The translations under genes were made by a program, and so were the position numbers. Shown piece after piece: positions 47,073 to 56,449 of a stretch of 64,000 bases of DNA. The stretch covers positions 1 through 64,000 of the forward strand of contig JBBAPK010000005.1 in the NCBI GenBank assembly GCA_040400875.1. Reading direction: 5' to 3'. The number at the start of each line of letters is the position of its first letter. Position 1 is the stretch's first letter. The notes below the pieces were generated by a model that was given only the letters and a program-made list of their open reading frames with translations, was not told the origin of the DNA and ran no database searches. The DNA comes from PBB1 sp040400875. Its GTDB lineage: Bacteria > Pseudomonadota > Gammaproteobacteria > Burkholderiales > Burkholderiaceae_C.

Positions 47073-49694
47073 TCAGGGCCCGGAAGCCTTGATGCGAGCG
47101 GCCAGATCGCCGGCTTCGGCCCGTGCCGGCTGCAGTTGCTGCAGCTCACCCAGCAATTCGAGTGCGGCCGCCGGATCGCTTTGCGCGAGCGCGCCAGCCA
47201 TGCGCAGCAGTGGGTCGTAGGCCGGGCGAAAGTCGGGGCTGATGCGCAGCACCGACAGCAACGGCTCGCGCACCTGCGAGAGCATTTGCTGCAGATCAGG
47301 CGAGGGGCGAATGTGCTGGCCGGCGACGATGAAGCGATCGCGCGCAGCCGTATAGGCCGCAAGGCGGTTTGCTGTGGCGGCGTCGGCGCGTGGGCCGATC
47401 ACCTCGGCGGGGCTCACCTGCAGTTGCGCCAGCAGCGCGAGCAGGCGATCGCCCGGCAGCGAGTCGCTCGCGTAGGTGATGCGCGGCGCGCGGTAGGCCA
47501 CCACCGGGTGGTCGTCGGTGTTCACCGGCGCGTCGCCTGCAAAACGTGCCAGGGCGCTCGGGCCGGCCACGAAGCCGCCGAGCACCGACCATTCGTCGGT
47601 GATGCCGTAATCGGCCAGCCGCTGCGGCAGCGTGTTGACGGCCAGCCGTGCGCGCACTTGATCGACATCGAAGCGGCCCTCGCCAGCGCGCGCCACCAGC
47701 CCGAGGGTGGGCGTTTGCAGGCTGTTGGTGGCCAGCATGGCCATGCCGTCGGGGTACACCGCGATGAAGGCGCGCACGATGCTGCGCAAGGTGTCCAGAT
47801 CGAGCTGGTGCAGCGGCAGCCACTGGCAAAACACGCCGCCGTCGGCCAGCCGCGCCTGCACCGCTCGAAAGTGCTCGACGGTGTAGAGCGAGCCCGAGCC
47901 GCTGCGCGCCGGATGGAAGTTGTCGGCCACGATGACGTCGTACTGGCGATCGGCGGTGCGCACGAAGCGCCTGGCATCGGCGGCGATCAGATGCAGCCGC
48001 GCGTTGGGCTGGCCGCCTTGAAACACGCGGGTGAAATGCGCCGAGGCGTCGATGACCTCGGGCAGCAGTTCGACCGCATCGACTTCAAGTGCCGGGTCCT
48101 CAGCCGCCGAATACGACGTGAGCCCGGTGCCCAGGCCGAGAAACAGCGCTTGGTGCGGTGCCGGGTGCAGCAGCACCGGCAGCAGGCCCTGACGCGCATC
48201 GAACAGCAGCGACGAGCTGCTGCCTTCTTGCTGTCGGTTGTTGATGCGCAGGCGCGACACACCCTCGGCGTCTTCCACCACGCTGACCGCAGCCATCGCG
48301 CCTTCGCGGTAGCTCACCACTCGAGCGCCCTCGGGCAGGTCGATGAAGGCCAGCGGCGGTGCCAGCGCGGCCAAGGCGAGCGCAGCGGCGGCCGGCGCCC
48401 AGAAGATCGGCCGCTTCCAGCCGCGCCACGCCAGCGCCAGGTAGCCCGCGGCCACCAGCAGCAGCGAGAGCTTCGGCCCCAGTTGCGGCACCAGCACCAC
48501 GCCAAACAGCAGCGGCGCGGCGGCCGCGCCCAGGGTGTTTGCGCCCAGGGAGCGGCCAAAGCCGATGCCCGCCGCGCGCGCCTGCGTGCTGAGCTGGCTG
48601 AACAGCGCGCCCATCACCAGCGTGGGCACCCCAAAGGCCGTCAGCGCCAGCACGGCCTCGGCAGCGATGGCCGCGCTCATGCCTGCGGGCAAGGTGGCGA
48701 GCGCCCAGGCTTTGACCTGCTCAGCGCCCCACAGGCTGATCGTGCCCAGCAAGCAAGCGGCGGCCAGCGCGCACAGCAACCGCTCGCGCATGGCAGCGCA
48801 GTCGGGCTGGCGCGCCAGCCAGCGCTGCCAGGCCGCCGCGCCCAGCGCTGTGCCCACCAGATACACCGCCAGCAGCATCGCGAAGGTGTAGACCGTGTCT
48901 TCTGCCACCTGGCTGATCACCCGCACCACGAGCACCTCGTAGCCGATGCCCAGCAGCCCGGTGAGCGCCAGCGTGGCCAGGCCGTCTGAAGACTGCGCGG
49001 TGCGGCTCGCAGGCGTTGCGGCGGTGTTGCCGGAAGCCAGCTTCAAGGCCGCGGCCGCACACAGCAAGTTGAGTCCGGCGCACACGGCGGCGGTGCGCAG
49101 CAGGCCCGACTCGGGAATCAGCCAGAACGCGGTGGCCAGCACGCCGATCACCGCACCCAGCGTGTTGCAGGCATACAGCGGCGCGATCGAGCGACCCGCC
49201 TGGCCCAGCCGCGCGGTGACGCGCTCCATGGCTGGCAGCGTCGCACCCATGGCGGCGGTGGCCGGCAGCAGCAGCAAGAAGCTGCCGAAAAATGCCACCG
49301 ACCATTGCCACAGGGCATCCGGCTGCGCGCCGGTCAAGCCCAGCATCCATTCGCTGATGGGCGCCATCAGCAGCGCCAGCGCCAGGCTCCACAGGGCAAT
49401 CAGCAACTCGCAGCCGGCGTACCAGCGCTCGGGTCGCGCGCTGGCTTCGATGCGCCGCCCCAGCACCAGCGCGCCCACGCCCAGACCGGCAAAAAACGCG
49501 GTGACCACGGCCAGCACCGCGGCGGCTTCATGGCCCAGCCACAGCGCGAACTGCTGCGTCCAGACGATCTGATAGCCCAGCCCGGCAAAGCCGGAGGCCA
49601 CCATCACGACGAGTGCGGCTCGGGGCGTCGCCGAGGACGCATGGGAGGGGTGAAGGAGGGACAAGCCGCGCTCAGCCGGCGAACGAGATGCCAT
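47073..49694 (-). CDS. Fused membrane transporter-like/spermidine-synthase-like protein
   Basis: The 873-residue protein has a long N-terminal membrane part (about residues 25-460, a dozen or more helices, FAGLGYQIVWTQQFALWLGHE typical of the fused MFS-SpdSyn family). A spermidine-synthase-like methyltransferase fold follows (ALFLGLGTGLTSYSA, VDAVELLPEVI, DARRFV, DVIVADNFHPAR) and a helical C-terminal tail. The glycine motif GLGTG differs from the GGGDG of true spermidine synthases, so aminopropyl transfer is doubtful. ATG 49694 overlaps the oxygenase gene end by 23 bases. Confidence 0.75.
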   Translation of the reverse strand: MASRSPAERGLSLLHPSHASSATPRAALVVMVASGFAGLGYQIVWTQQFALWLGHEAAAVLAVVTAFFAGLGVGALVLGRRIEASARPERWYAGCELLIALWSLALALLMAPISEWMLGLTGAQPDALWQWSVAFFGSFLLLLPATAAMGATLPAMERVTARLGQAGRSIAPLYACNTLGAVIGVLATAFWLIPESGLLRTAAVCAGLNLLCAAAALKLASGNTAATPASRTAQSSDGLATLALTGLLGIGYEVLVVRVISQVAEDTVYTFAMLLAVYLVGTALGAAAWQRWLARQPDCAAMRERLLCALAAACLLGTISLWGAEQVKAWALATLPAGMSAAIAAEAVLALTAFGVPTLVMGALFSQLSTQARAAGIGFGRSLGANTLGAAAAPLLFGVVLVPQLGPKLSLLLVAAGYLALAWRGWKRPIFWAPAAAALALAALAPPLAFIDLPEGARVVSYREGAMAAVSVVEDAEGVSRLRINNRQQEGSSSSLLFDARQGLLPVLLHPAPHQALFLGLGTGLTSYSAAEDPALEVDAVELLPEVIDASAHFTRVFQGGQPNARLHLIAADARRFVRTADRQYDVIVADNFHPARSGSGSLYTVEHFRAVQARLADGGVFCQWLPLHQLDLDTLRSIVRAFIAVYPDGMAMLATNSLQTPTLGLVARAGEGRFDVDQVRARLAVNTLPQRLADYGITDEWSVLGGFVAGPSALARFAGDAPVNTDDHPVVAYRAPRITYASDSLPGDRLLALLAQLQVSPAEVIGPRADAATANRLAAYTAARDRFIVAGQHIRPSPDLQQMLSQVREPLLSVLRISPDFRPAYDPLLRMAGALAQSDPAAALELLGELQQLQPARAEAGDLAARIKASGP

Positions 49695-50295
49695 AGCCCC
49701 AGGATTCAAGCCGGCTCGGGATGGCGTTAAAGGCCATGGTGATGCGCCGCTCGCCCGGATTGGGCGGCACCGCGTGCATCAGGTAGCTGGGAAACAGCAC
49801 CAGATCACCGGGTTCGGGCTGCGGGCTGATCCACTTGTCGGCGTTGTAGGGGCCCGGCGTCATGCGGGCATGGTCGTTCTTGAAGGCGAAGTCAGAACCG
49901 CCGGGCGATTTCATGAACACCGTGCGCGAATCGGGGTGCGTGGGCGTGAGGTAGACCACGCCCGAGGCGAAGCTGTTGGCGTGGTTGTGCATGGCCTGGC
50001 GACCGCCGGCGTCAAGAAAGTTGACCCACATCTCCTTGACCGACCAGCCCATGCGCTCGCCAAAGATCAGCGCGCCGAAATCGACCAGCTTGGGCGTGAT
50101 GAAGCCTGCAGCCTCAATGAACAGCGCACTGTCGGATGGCTTGAGCACGGCGGTGTGCGACAGCTTGGCCGACGAGTTGTTCTCGTTGATGTCCATGCCG
50201 CTGAAGTGGGCCACCAAGGCGTCGACCAACGGTTTGGGCAGTGCGCCGGGGGCGCGCAAAAAGGGCGTGGGAAACAGCCCGGTGACTTCGTCCAC
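49672..50295 (-). CDS. 2OG-Fe(II) oxygenase-like protein
   Basis: The 207-residue protein shows the facial-triad layout in MHNHANSFASGVVYLTP (first His) and FPSYLMHAVPPN (second His), plus GERRITMAFNAIP, whose Arg would bind 2-oxoglutarate. This resembles the family of putative 2OG-Fe(II) oxygenases with a C-terminal FNAIP-type end. The substrate is unknown. The start is GTG 50295; the ATG just upstream is in another frame. It overlaps the fused MFS protein gene by 23 bases. Confidence 0.78.
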   Translation of the reverse strand: MDEVTGLFPTPFLRAPGALPKPLVDALVAHFSGMDINENNSSAKLSHTAVLKPSDSALFIEAAGFITPKLVDFGALIFGERMGWSVKEMWVNFLDAGGRQAMHNHANSFASGVVYLTPTHPDSRTVFMKSPGGSDFAFKNDHARMTPGPYNADKWISPQPEPGDLVLFPSYLMHAVPPNPGERRITMAFNAIPSRLESWGYGISFAG

Positions 50296-50376
50296 GGTGG
50301 GTGCTCATGTTGGATTGGGTGCCGGCGCGCTCGATGCGCAGCGCTGCACGAAGCCGGCTATGTCACCACGGCTTTG

Positions 50377-51186
50377 TTACCGCTTGGCGTCGGGCGTGGC
50401 CGCAGGCTCGCCAAAGCAGTCGGCGAAGGTGAAATAAAGCGAGGCGTAGAACACCGTCGAAAACAGCAGTCCGGCCGGCAGCGCGGCCATCGGAACGAGT
50501 TGCGGCGAGTCGAGCAGCAGCGCGAAGACGGTGTTGAGCAGTACCCCGAAAGCCAGGATCACGGCCACCCAGGTCAGGCCGAACACGGCAAACGCGCCCT
50601 TGTTGCGCCAGCAACCCACGGTGCTCGAAAACAGTGACTGCGCCACGCTCTGGCCGTCCCAGTGCACCAGGGCCGGCGCGTGCCAGAACGGCACCGACAG
50701 CAACGACGCCAGCACCATGCGCAACAGCATGCCGCTGATCAGCGCCGGGTCTTGCAGCAAGAACGAGATGCGGGCGGCATCGGGTGATTCTTCAGACATG
50801 GCGTCGAGCAGCGTCTCAAAGCGTCCACCATCGACCACGCTGCTGATCCACATGATCACGAAGCTGCACGCCGCATAGATGAGCCCGATCTTCAGCAGCT
50901 CGAAGGTGCGTGATCGCGACACCCGCAAGGGCAGCGCGAACAGCTCGGGCATGGGCATGCGGCCGGCCAGCGCTTGATGTGTGCCGATCATGAAGCCTTG
51001 CGAAATCAGCGGCAGCGCGATCAACAGCAGCAGCCCGCCGATGCCCGGCACCAGCAGCAGCATCATGGATGCGAGCATGAAGGTGGCGAACAGCCCGGCA
51101 AAGCCCAGCGGCTTGCTGGAAAAGATGCGAAAGCCGTTGCGCACCCAAAGTACGCCACGGCTGGCTGGAACGTTCAACAGTTTCAT
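50377..51186 (-). CDS. BPSS1780-family membrane protein
   Basis: The 269-residue protein has about six hydrophobic helices (for example GLFATFMLASMMLLLVPGIGG, LLLLIALPLISQGFMIG, KGAFAVFGLTWVAVILAFGVLL) and the N-terminal VPASRGVLWVRNGFRIF, a pattern I associate with the BPSS1780 family of betaproteobacteria. No function is known. It overlaps thrB by ATGA, so it is translationally coupled. Confidence 0.75.
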   Translation of the reverse strand: MKLLNVPASRGVLWVRNGFRIFSSKPLGFAGLFATFMLASMMLLLVPGIGGLLLLIALPLISQGFMIGTHQALAGRMPMPELFALPLRVSRSRTFELLKIGLIYAACSFVIMWISSVVDGGRFETLLDAMSEESPDAARISFLLQDPALISGMLLRMVLASLLSVPFWHAPALVHWDGQSVAQSLFSSTVGCWRNKGAFAVFGLTWVAVILAFGVLLNTVFALLLDSPQLVPMAALPAGLLFSTVFYASLYFTFADCFGEPAATPDAKR

Positions 51187-52184
51187 GGGATGTGGGGCGG
51201 CTGGGCACCCAGTTCAGTGAGTGCAGGGTGCCAGGGCCATTCCACGCGCTGGCGCAGCACGCGTTCGAAATGGCTGGGGTCGTGGGGGGTCAGCATGGTG
51301 GCGTCGCGTGGCAGGTGCAAGTCCCACAGCCGCGAGATCCAAAAACGCAGCGCAGCAGCGCGCAGCATGGCAGGCAGCAGCCGGTGTTCATCGGCGCTGA
51401 GCGGCCGCACCGCGTGGTACGCACCGACCAGTGCCATGGCACGGTCTTCTTCGAGCCGGCCCGAGGCCAGGTCGATGCACCAGTCGTTGAGGCACACGGC
51501 GATGTCGAACAAGAAGCTGTCGACGCCGGCAAAGTAAAAGTCGAACAGCCCGCTCAGGCGATCGCCGTCGGCTCCGTCATCGAACATCACGTTGTCTCGA
51601 AACAAGTCGGCATGCACCGGCCCGCGCGGCAACCCGGCGTAAGCGGCCGATGCAGCCACATGCTGCGCAAAGGCGAGTTCGCCTTCGATCAGCACGCGCT
51701 GCGGGTGAGAAAGAAATGGCGAGACCACCGGCACCGTCTCGGTCCACCAGGCCAGAGCGCGCAGGTTGGGCTGATGCATCGTGAAATCGCGCCCGGCCAG
51801 GTGCATGCGGGCCAGCATGTCGCCCAGCTGCGCGCAGTGATGCGCGTCGGGTGCCAGACGGTTGCCGCCGCGCAGCCGGTTGACCACGGTGGCGGGCTTG
51901 CCGCCAAGCGTGTGCAGGATGTCGCCTTGGGCATCGGCCTGCGGGTCGGGCACCGGGATGCCGCGCGCGGCCAAGTGCTGCATCAGCCGCAGATAAAACG
52001 GCAACTGCTCGGCGCCCAGACGCTCGAACAGCGTGAGCACGAAGCGGCCCTGGCTGGTGTCGGCAAAGTAGTTGGTGTTTTCGATGCCGCCCTTGCAGCC
52101 CTCGAGCGATTGCAAGGTGCCGATGTTCAGGCGTGACACCAGCGCGGCAGCCGCCTCAAAAGGCACTTCGGTATAGACAGCCAC
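51183..52184 (-). CDS. thrB: Homoserine kinase (type II, APH-fold)
   Basis: The 333-residue kinase belongs to the choline-kinase-like ThrB used by many betaproteobacteria: N-terminal VSRLNIGTLQSLEGCKGGIENTNYF, catalytic loop GLPRGPVHADLFRDNVMFD and the metal-binding GLFDFYFAGVDSFLFDIAVCLNDW. It phosphorylates homoserine for threonine synthesis. The start is GTG 52184. It precedes a BPSS1780-family gene and is separated by 30 bases from the DUF2782 gene. Confidence 0.93.
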   Translation of the reverse strand: MAVYTEVPFEAAAALVSRLNIGTLQSLEGCKGGIENTNYFADTSQGRFVLTLFERLGAEQLPFYLRLMQHLAARGIPVPDPQADAQGDILHTLGGKPATVVNRLRGGNRLAPDAHHCAQLGDMLARMHLAGRDFTMHQPNLRALAWWTETVPVVSPFLSHPQRVLIEGELAFAQHVAASAAYAGLPRGPVHADLFRDNVMFDDGADGDRLSGLFDFYFAGVDSFLFDIAVCLNDWCIDLASGRLEEDRAMALVGAYHAVRPLSADEHRLLPAMLRAAALRFWISRLWDLHLPRDATMLTPHDPSHFERVLRQRVEWPWHPALTELGAQPPHIP

Positions 52185-52214
52185 GGCTTCAGCCTGCCGA
52201 AACGCGCGTGACGG

Positions 52215-52616
52215 TCAAAACGACAGCACCGGCCACACCCGCTTGCCCACCGCGCCGTTGAAGCCGTTGGGGCCTTCGCTCAGGTCGCGAGAGCCGTTGT
52301 CGGTGATGATCTCGTAGGGTTTGCTGCCGTTCTTGGGCGTGACCACGATGCGCTGCGAGCGCCCGCGCACTTTCAGCTCTTCGATTCGCACGTTGTCGTC
52401 ATCGATGATCGTGAGGCGAACCACCGGCTCGCCGGGTTCGAGCTTGCCGGACTCGGCCGTGCCGGGCGGCACCGACGATGCCGCCAGCGCCGGCGCCGGC
52501 GCAGGGGCCGAGGCTGCGGCTGAAGCGGGGGCTGGCTGTGCCGATGCGCTGCCGATCAGGCCCGCCGCAATGCAAAGACCGCACAGGACGCGAATGGGGC
52601 AGGCGCTGGTGTTCAT
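52215..52616 (-). CDS. DUF2782-like periplasmic protein
   Basis: The 133-residue precursor has a signal (VLCGLCIAAGLIGSASAQ), an Ala/Pro-rich linker (about 28-58) and a compact domain with VVRLTIIDDDNVRIEELKVRGRSQRIVVTP and KPYEIITD. This matches DUF2782 proteins that sit next to polA in Burkholderiales. Function is unknown. ATG 52616 has TAAAAT seven bases upstream, so the transcript may begin at the start codon. Confidence 0.8.
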   Translation of the reverse strand: MNTSACPIRVLCGLCIAAGLIGSASAQPAPASAAASAPAPAPALAASSVPPGTAESGKLEPGEPVVRLTIIDDDNVRIEELKVRGRSQRIVVTPKNGSKPYEIITDNGSRDLSEGPNGFNGAVGKRVWPVLSF

Positions 52617-52623
52617 GTGACCG

Positions 52624-52661
52624 ATTTTAGGCGCGGTGGCTGCGGTTGCGCCGCGCACAAT
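52624..52661. promoter_or_regulatory. Two divergent -10-like boxes in the 51-base polA/DUF2782 spacer
   Basis: TAAAAT on the minus strand (52624-52629) lies seven bases from the DUF2782 ATG. CACAAT on the plus strand (52656-52661) lies six bases from the polA ATG. Neither gene has an SD. Confidence 0.4.
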
Positions 52662-52667
52662 GCGCCG

Positions 52668-55460
52668 ATGAATGCCACGCCCCTGCCCGTGATGCTGCTG
52701 GTTGACGGCTCCAGCTACCTCTACCGCGCCTACCACGCGCTGCCCGATCTGCGCAGCCCCGACGGCGCGCCCACCGGTGCCTTGCACGGCATGGTGGCCA
52801 TGCTGCAGCGCGCGCTCAAGGACGTGAAACCCGAGCACGCGGTGTGCGTGTTCGACGCGCACGGCCCAACCTTTCGCGACGAGTGGTACGCCGAGTACAA
52901 GGCCAACCGCAGCCCGATGCCCGAGCCGCTGGTGCAGCAAATCGAGCCCATCCACGAGGTTGTCAAGCTGCTGGGCTGGCCGGTGCTGATGGTGCCGGGC
53001 ATCGAGGCCGACGACGCCATCGGCACGTTGGCGCGCGTGGCTGCTGCGGCGGGTCATCAGGTGATCATTTCCACCGGCGACAAGGACCTGGCGCAACTGG
53101 TCAACGATCGGGTGACGCTGATCAACACCATGAGCAACGAGCGGCTCGATGCGCCCGGCGTGGTCGCCAAGTTCGGCGTGCCGCCCGAGCGCATCGTCGA
53201 CTACCTGACGCTGGTGGGCGACGTGGTCGACAACGTGCCCGGCGTCGAGAAAGTGGGCCCGAAGACCGCGGCCAAGTGGATCGCCGAGCACGGCTCGCTG
53301 CAAGGCGTGATCGCCGCGGCCGACACCATCAAGGGCACTGCCGGCGAGAACCTGCGCCGCGCGCTCGACTGGCTGCCGCAGGCGCAGCGGCTGGTCACGG
53401 TGCGGCTGGACTGCGATCTGGCCGATCACGTCCCCGGCTGGCCGAATTTGGATGCGCTGGCGCTGCGATCGGCCGACCTGCCGGCGCTGCATGGTTTTTA
53501 TGCGCGCTACGGCTTCAAGACCTGGCTGCGCGAGGTGGACGCGGTGCTCAAGCCGGCCGCGCCGCCGCCTGCGCCCAAGCCTCACTCGGACGGTCCGTTG
53601 TTCGACCTGCCCGACGACACGCCGCCCCACGTCGACGACGCTAACTTGCAATGCGAGACCGTGCTCAGCCGCGAATCGCTGGCCGCCTGGGTGACGAAGA
53701 TCGAAGCCGCCGCGAAGGCCGGCCAGGTGGTGGCCATCGACACGGAAACCGACTCGCTCGACGAGATGGTCGCCCGGCTGGTCGGCATCTCGCTCAGCGT
53801 GGTTCCCGGCGATGCCGCCTACATCCCGCTGCGCCACGAGTACGCCGGCGCGCCCGAGCAGTTGCCTGTGGATGAGGTGCTGGCCGCGCTGCGCCCGTGG
53901 CTGGAAGACGCCGCTGCGCCCAAGCTCGGCCAGAACATCAAGTACGACGCCCACGTGCTGCAAAACGCCGGCATCACCGTGCGCGGCTTTGTGCACGACA
54001 CCATGCTGCAAAGCTATGTGCTCGAAGCCCACAAGCCGCACGGCCTCGAGAGCCTGGCGCAGCGCCACCTGGGGCGCAGCGGTCTGAGCTACGAAGACCT
54101 GTGCGGCAAGGGCGTGCACCAGATCCCGTTCGGCCAGGTCGATGTGGAACGCGCCTCGCGCTACTCGTGCGAAGACACCGACATGACGCTGGCCGTGCAC
54201 CGCGTGCTGTGGCCGCAGATCGAATGCGAGAGCGGGCTGCTCGACGTGTACCGCCGCATCGAGCTGCCCACGGCCTTGCTGCTGCAAAGCATCGAGCGCA
54301 CCGGCGTGCTGATCGCACCGGCCATCCTGGCCGCGCAAAGCCAGCAGTTGGGCGAGCGCATGGTGGCGCTTGAGCGCGAGGCCTATGAGCTGGCCGGTCA
54401 GCCCTTCAACATGGGCAGCCCCAAGCAGGTCGGCGAGATCCTGTTCGACAAGCTCGGGCTGCCGGTCAAGAAAAAGACCGCCTCGGGCGCACCGAGCACC
54501 GACGAGGAGGTGCTGACCGAGCTGGCCGCCGACTACCCGCTGCCCGCGCGGCTGCTCGAGCACCGCTCGCTGGCCAAGCTCAAGGGCACTTACACCGACA
54601 AGCTGCCGCTGATGATCAACCCGGCGACCGGCCGCGTGCACACGCATTACGCGCAAGCGGTGGCGGTGACGGGGCGGCTGGCCAGCAACGAGCCCAACCT
54701 GCAAAACATCCCGATTCGCACCGCCGAAGGCCGCAAGGTGCGCGAGGCCTTCATCGCGCCGCCAAGGCATCTGATCCTGAGCGCCGACTATTCGCAAATC
54801 GAGCTGCGCATCATGGCCCACATCAGCGAGGACCCGGGCCTGCTCAAGGCGTTTTCCGAGGGCATGGACGTGCACCGCGCGACCGCCAGCGAGGTATTCG
54901 GCATCGAGCCGGCGGCGGTCACCACTGAGCAGCGGCGCTACGCCAAGACCATCAACTTCGGGCTGATCTACGGCATGGGCGCGTTCGGGCTGTCGCAAAG
55001 CCTGGGCATCGAGCGCAGCGCCGCGGTGGCCTACATCGAGCGCTACTTCGAGCGCTTTGCCGGCGTCAAGCGCTACATGGACAACACGCGCGAGTCAGCG
55101 CGCGACAAGGGCTATGTCGAGACGCTGTTCGGCCGCCGCGTCTACCTGCCCGAGATCAACGGCGGCAACGGCCCGCGCAAGGCCGGCGCCGAGCGTCAGG
55201 CCATCAACGCGCCCATGCAGGGCACCGCGGCCGACCTCATCAAGCTGGCGATGCTGGCGGTGCAGCGCGTGCTCGATGAACAGGGCCGCGCCAGCCGCAT
55301 CGTGATGCAGGTGCACGACGAACTGGTGCTCGAAGTGCCCGAGGCCGAACTCGACTGGGCGCGCGTCGAGGTGCCTGCGGCCATGGCCTCAGTGGCCGCG
55401 CTCAAGGTGCCGCTGCTTGCCGAAGTGGGCGTGGGCCACAACTGGGACGAAGCGCACTGA
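52668..55460 (+). CDS. polA: DNA polymerase I
   Basis: PolA handles Okazaki fragment processing and repair. The 930-residue protein has the 5'-3' exonuclease domain (LLVDGSSYLYRAYHAL, VFDAHGPTFRDEWYAEYKANR, GDKDLAQLV), an active-looking 3'-5' exonuclease (VAIDTETDSLDEM, NIKYDAHVL, CEDTDMTL) and polymerase motifs A (LSADYSQIELR), B (RRYAKTINFGLIYGM) and C (VMQVHDELVLEV). ATG 52668 gives the usual N-terminus. It is convergent with gluQ. Confidence 0.97.
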   Translation: MNATPLPVMLLVDGSSYLYRAYHALPDLRSPDGAPTGALHGMVAMLQRALKDVKPEHAVCVFDAHGPTFRDEWYAEYKANRSPMPEPLVQQIEPIHEVVKLLGWPVLMVPGIEADDAIGTLARVAAAAGHQVIISTGDKDLAQLVNDRVTLINTMSNERLDAPGVVAKFGVPPERIVDYLTLVGDVVDNVPGVEKVGPKTAAKWIAEHGSLQGVIAAADTIKGTAGENLRRALDWLPQAQRLVTVRLDCDLADHVPGWPNLDALALRSADLPALHGFYARYGFKTWLREVDAVLKPAAPPPAPKPHSDGPLFDLPDDTPPHVDDANLQCETVLSRESLAAWVTKIEAAAKAGQVVAIDTETDSLDEMVARLVGISLSVVPGDAAYIPLRHEYAGAPEQLPVDEVLAALRPWLEDAAAPKLGQNIKYDAHVLQNAGITVRGFVHDTMLQSYVLEAHKPHGLESLAQRHLGRSGLSYEDLCGKGVHQIPFGQVDVERASRYSCEDTDMTLAVHRVLWPQIECESGLLDVYRRIELPTALLLQSIERTGVLIAPAILAAQSQQLGERMVALEREAYELAGQPFNMGSPKQVGEILFDKLGLPVKKKTASGAPSTDEEVLTELAADYPLPARLLEHRSLAKLKGTYTDKLPLMINPATGRVHTHYAQAVAVTGRLASNEPNLQNIPIRTAEGRKVREAFIAPPRHLILSADYSQIELRIMAHISEDPGLLKAFSEGMDVHRATASEVFGIEPAAVTTEQRRYAKTINFGLIYGMGAFGLSQSLGIERSAAVAYIERYFERFAGVKRYMDNTRESARDKGYVETLFGRRVYLPEINGGNGPRKAGAERQAINAPMQGTAADLIKLAMLAVQRVLDEQGRASRIVMQVHDELVLEVPEAELDWARVEVPAAMASVAALKVPLLAEVGVGHNWDEAH

Positions 55461-55486
55461 CGCTGATTGCGGCGGTGCCAGCGCTG

Positions 55487-56380
55487 TCAGCGTGAGGTCG
55501 GCGGATACAACGCCGCCCACGCCTGCACCGCGTTGGCCAGCCAGTCGGCCACCATGGTGCCGCTGGCGCTCACGCCGAGCACCGCACCGGCGGCTCGCAG
55601 CGCGGCCAGCGGCTGGCTCACATCGATGGCCTCGGCGCCGTTTTGCTTGGACAGTTTTTGCCCGTCGGCGGCCATCACCACCGGCGTGTGCAGATAGTGC
55701 GGTGTGAGCAGGCCGAGCACGCGCTGCAGGTGGATCTGGCGTGGTGTGCTCTCGGTCATGTCGCCGCCGCGCACCACATGAGTCACGCCCTGGTCGGCGT
55801 CATCGACCACCACCGCCAACTGATAAGCCCACAGGCCGTCGCTGCGCTGCAGCACGATGTCGCCGATGGTCTGCGTCACGTTTTGCGATTGCGCACCGAG
55901 CCGGCGGTCGAACCAATCGATCAGCAGGTCGCTGTCGTCATCGTGGGTGCAGCGCAGCCGCCAGGCCCGCGCGTGCTTGCCCTTGAGCCCGTGGCGGCAG
56001 GTGCCCGGGTACACCAGCTCGCCGTGGCGCATGCGCACCTGGCCGGTGGCTTCCCAGGCCAGCTCGATGTCGCGCCGCGAGCAGCCGCAGGCATATACGC
56101 ACAGCTGATCGCGCAGCGACTGCAGGGCACGGGCGTAGGTGTCGCTGCGTCGGGACTGCCACAGCGGCGGCTTGTCGGGCAGCAAGCCGCAGTTGATCAG
56201 CTGCGCCAGCATGATGCGATCGGCTCCGACCACGCTGCGCGGCGTGTCGATGTCCTCGATGCGCACCAGCCAGCGCCCGCCATGGGCGCGCGCATCCAGC
56301 CAGCTGGCCAGTGCGGCGACCAGCGAGCCTGCATGCAGCGGCCCGGTGGGCGAGGGCGCGAAACGGCCTGTGGGAGTCAT
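55487..56380 (-). CDS. gluQ: tRNA glutamyl-Q(34) synthetase
   Basis: GluQ (GluQRS) attaches glutamate to queuosine in tRNA-Asp. The 297-residue protein resembles the catalytic core of GluRS with HIGH as PLHAGSLVAAL, a KMSKS-like KLSKQNG and no anticodon-binding domain. The zinc-site cysteines appear in YACGCSRRD and YPGTCRHG. ATG 56380 is preferred to TTG 56386. Confidence 0.93.
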   Translation of the reverse strand: MTPTGRFAPSPTGPLHAGSLVAALASWLDARAHGGRWLVRIEDIDTPRSVVGADRIMLAQLINCGLLPDKPPLWQSRRSDTYARALQSLRDQLCVYACGCSRRDIELAWEATGQVRMRHGELVYPGTCRHGLKGKHARAWRLRCTHDDDSDLLIDWFDRRLGAQSQNVTQTIGDIVLQRSDGLWAYQLAVVVDDADQGVTHVVRGGDMTESTPRQIHLQRVLGLLTPHYLHTPVVMAADGQKLSKQNGAEAIDVSQPLAALRAAGAVLGVSASGTMVADWLANAVQAWAALYPPTSR

Positions 56381-56438
56381 CGACAAGGGGCGGGATCAGG
56401 CTGATGGGGCTGCGAGTCTACAAAGCCGGCACGCTTGC

Positions 56439-56444
56439 TACATT
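56439..56444 (+). promoter_or_regulatory. Candidate -10 (TACATT) close to the DUF599 gene start
   Basis: TACATT ends five bases before ATG 56450, with no SD between. Confidence 0.35.
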
Positions 56445-56449
56445 CGCCC

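Noticed and set aside
52215..54998. Single 927-codon minus-strand frame covering the DUF2782 gene
   Set aside because: Only the last 133 codons are the DUF2782 protein; the rest is antisense to polA, so the start was placed at 52616.
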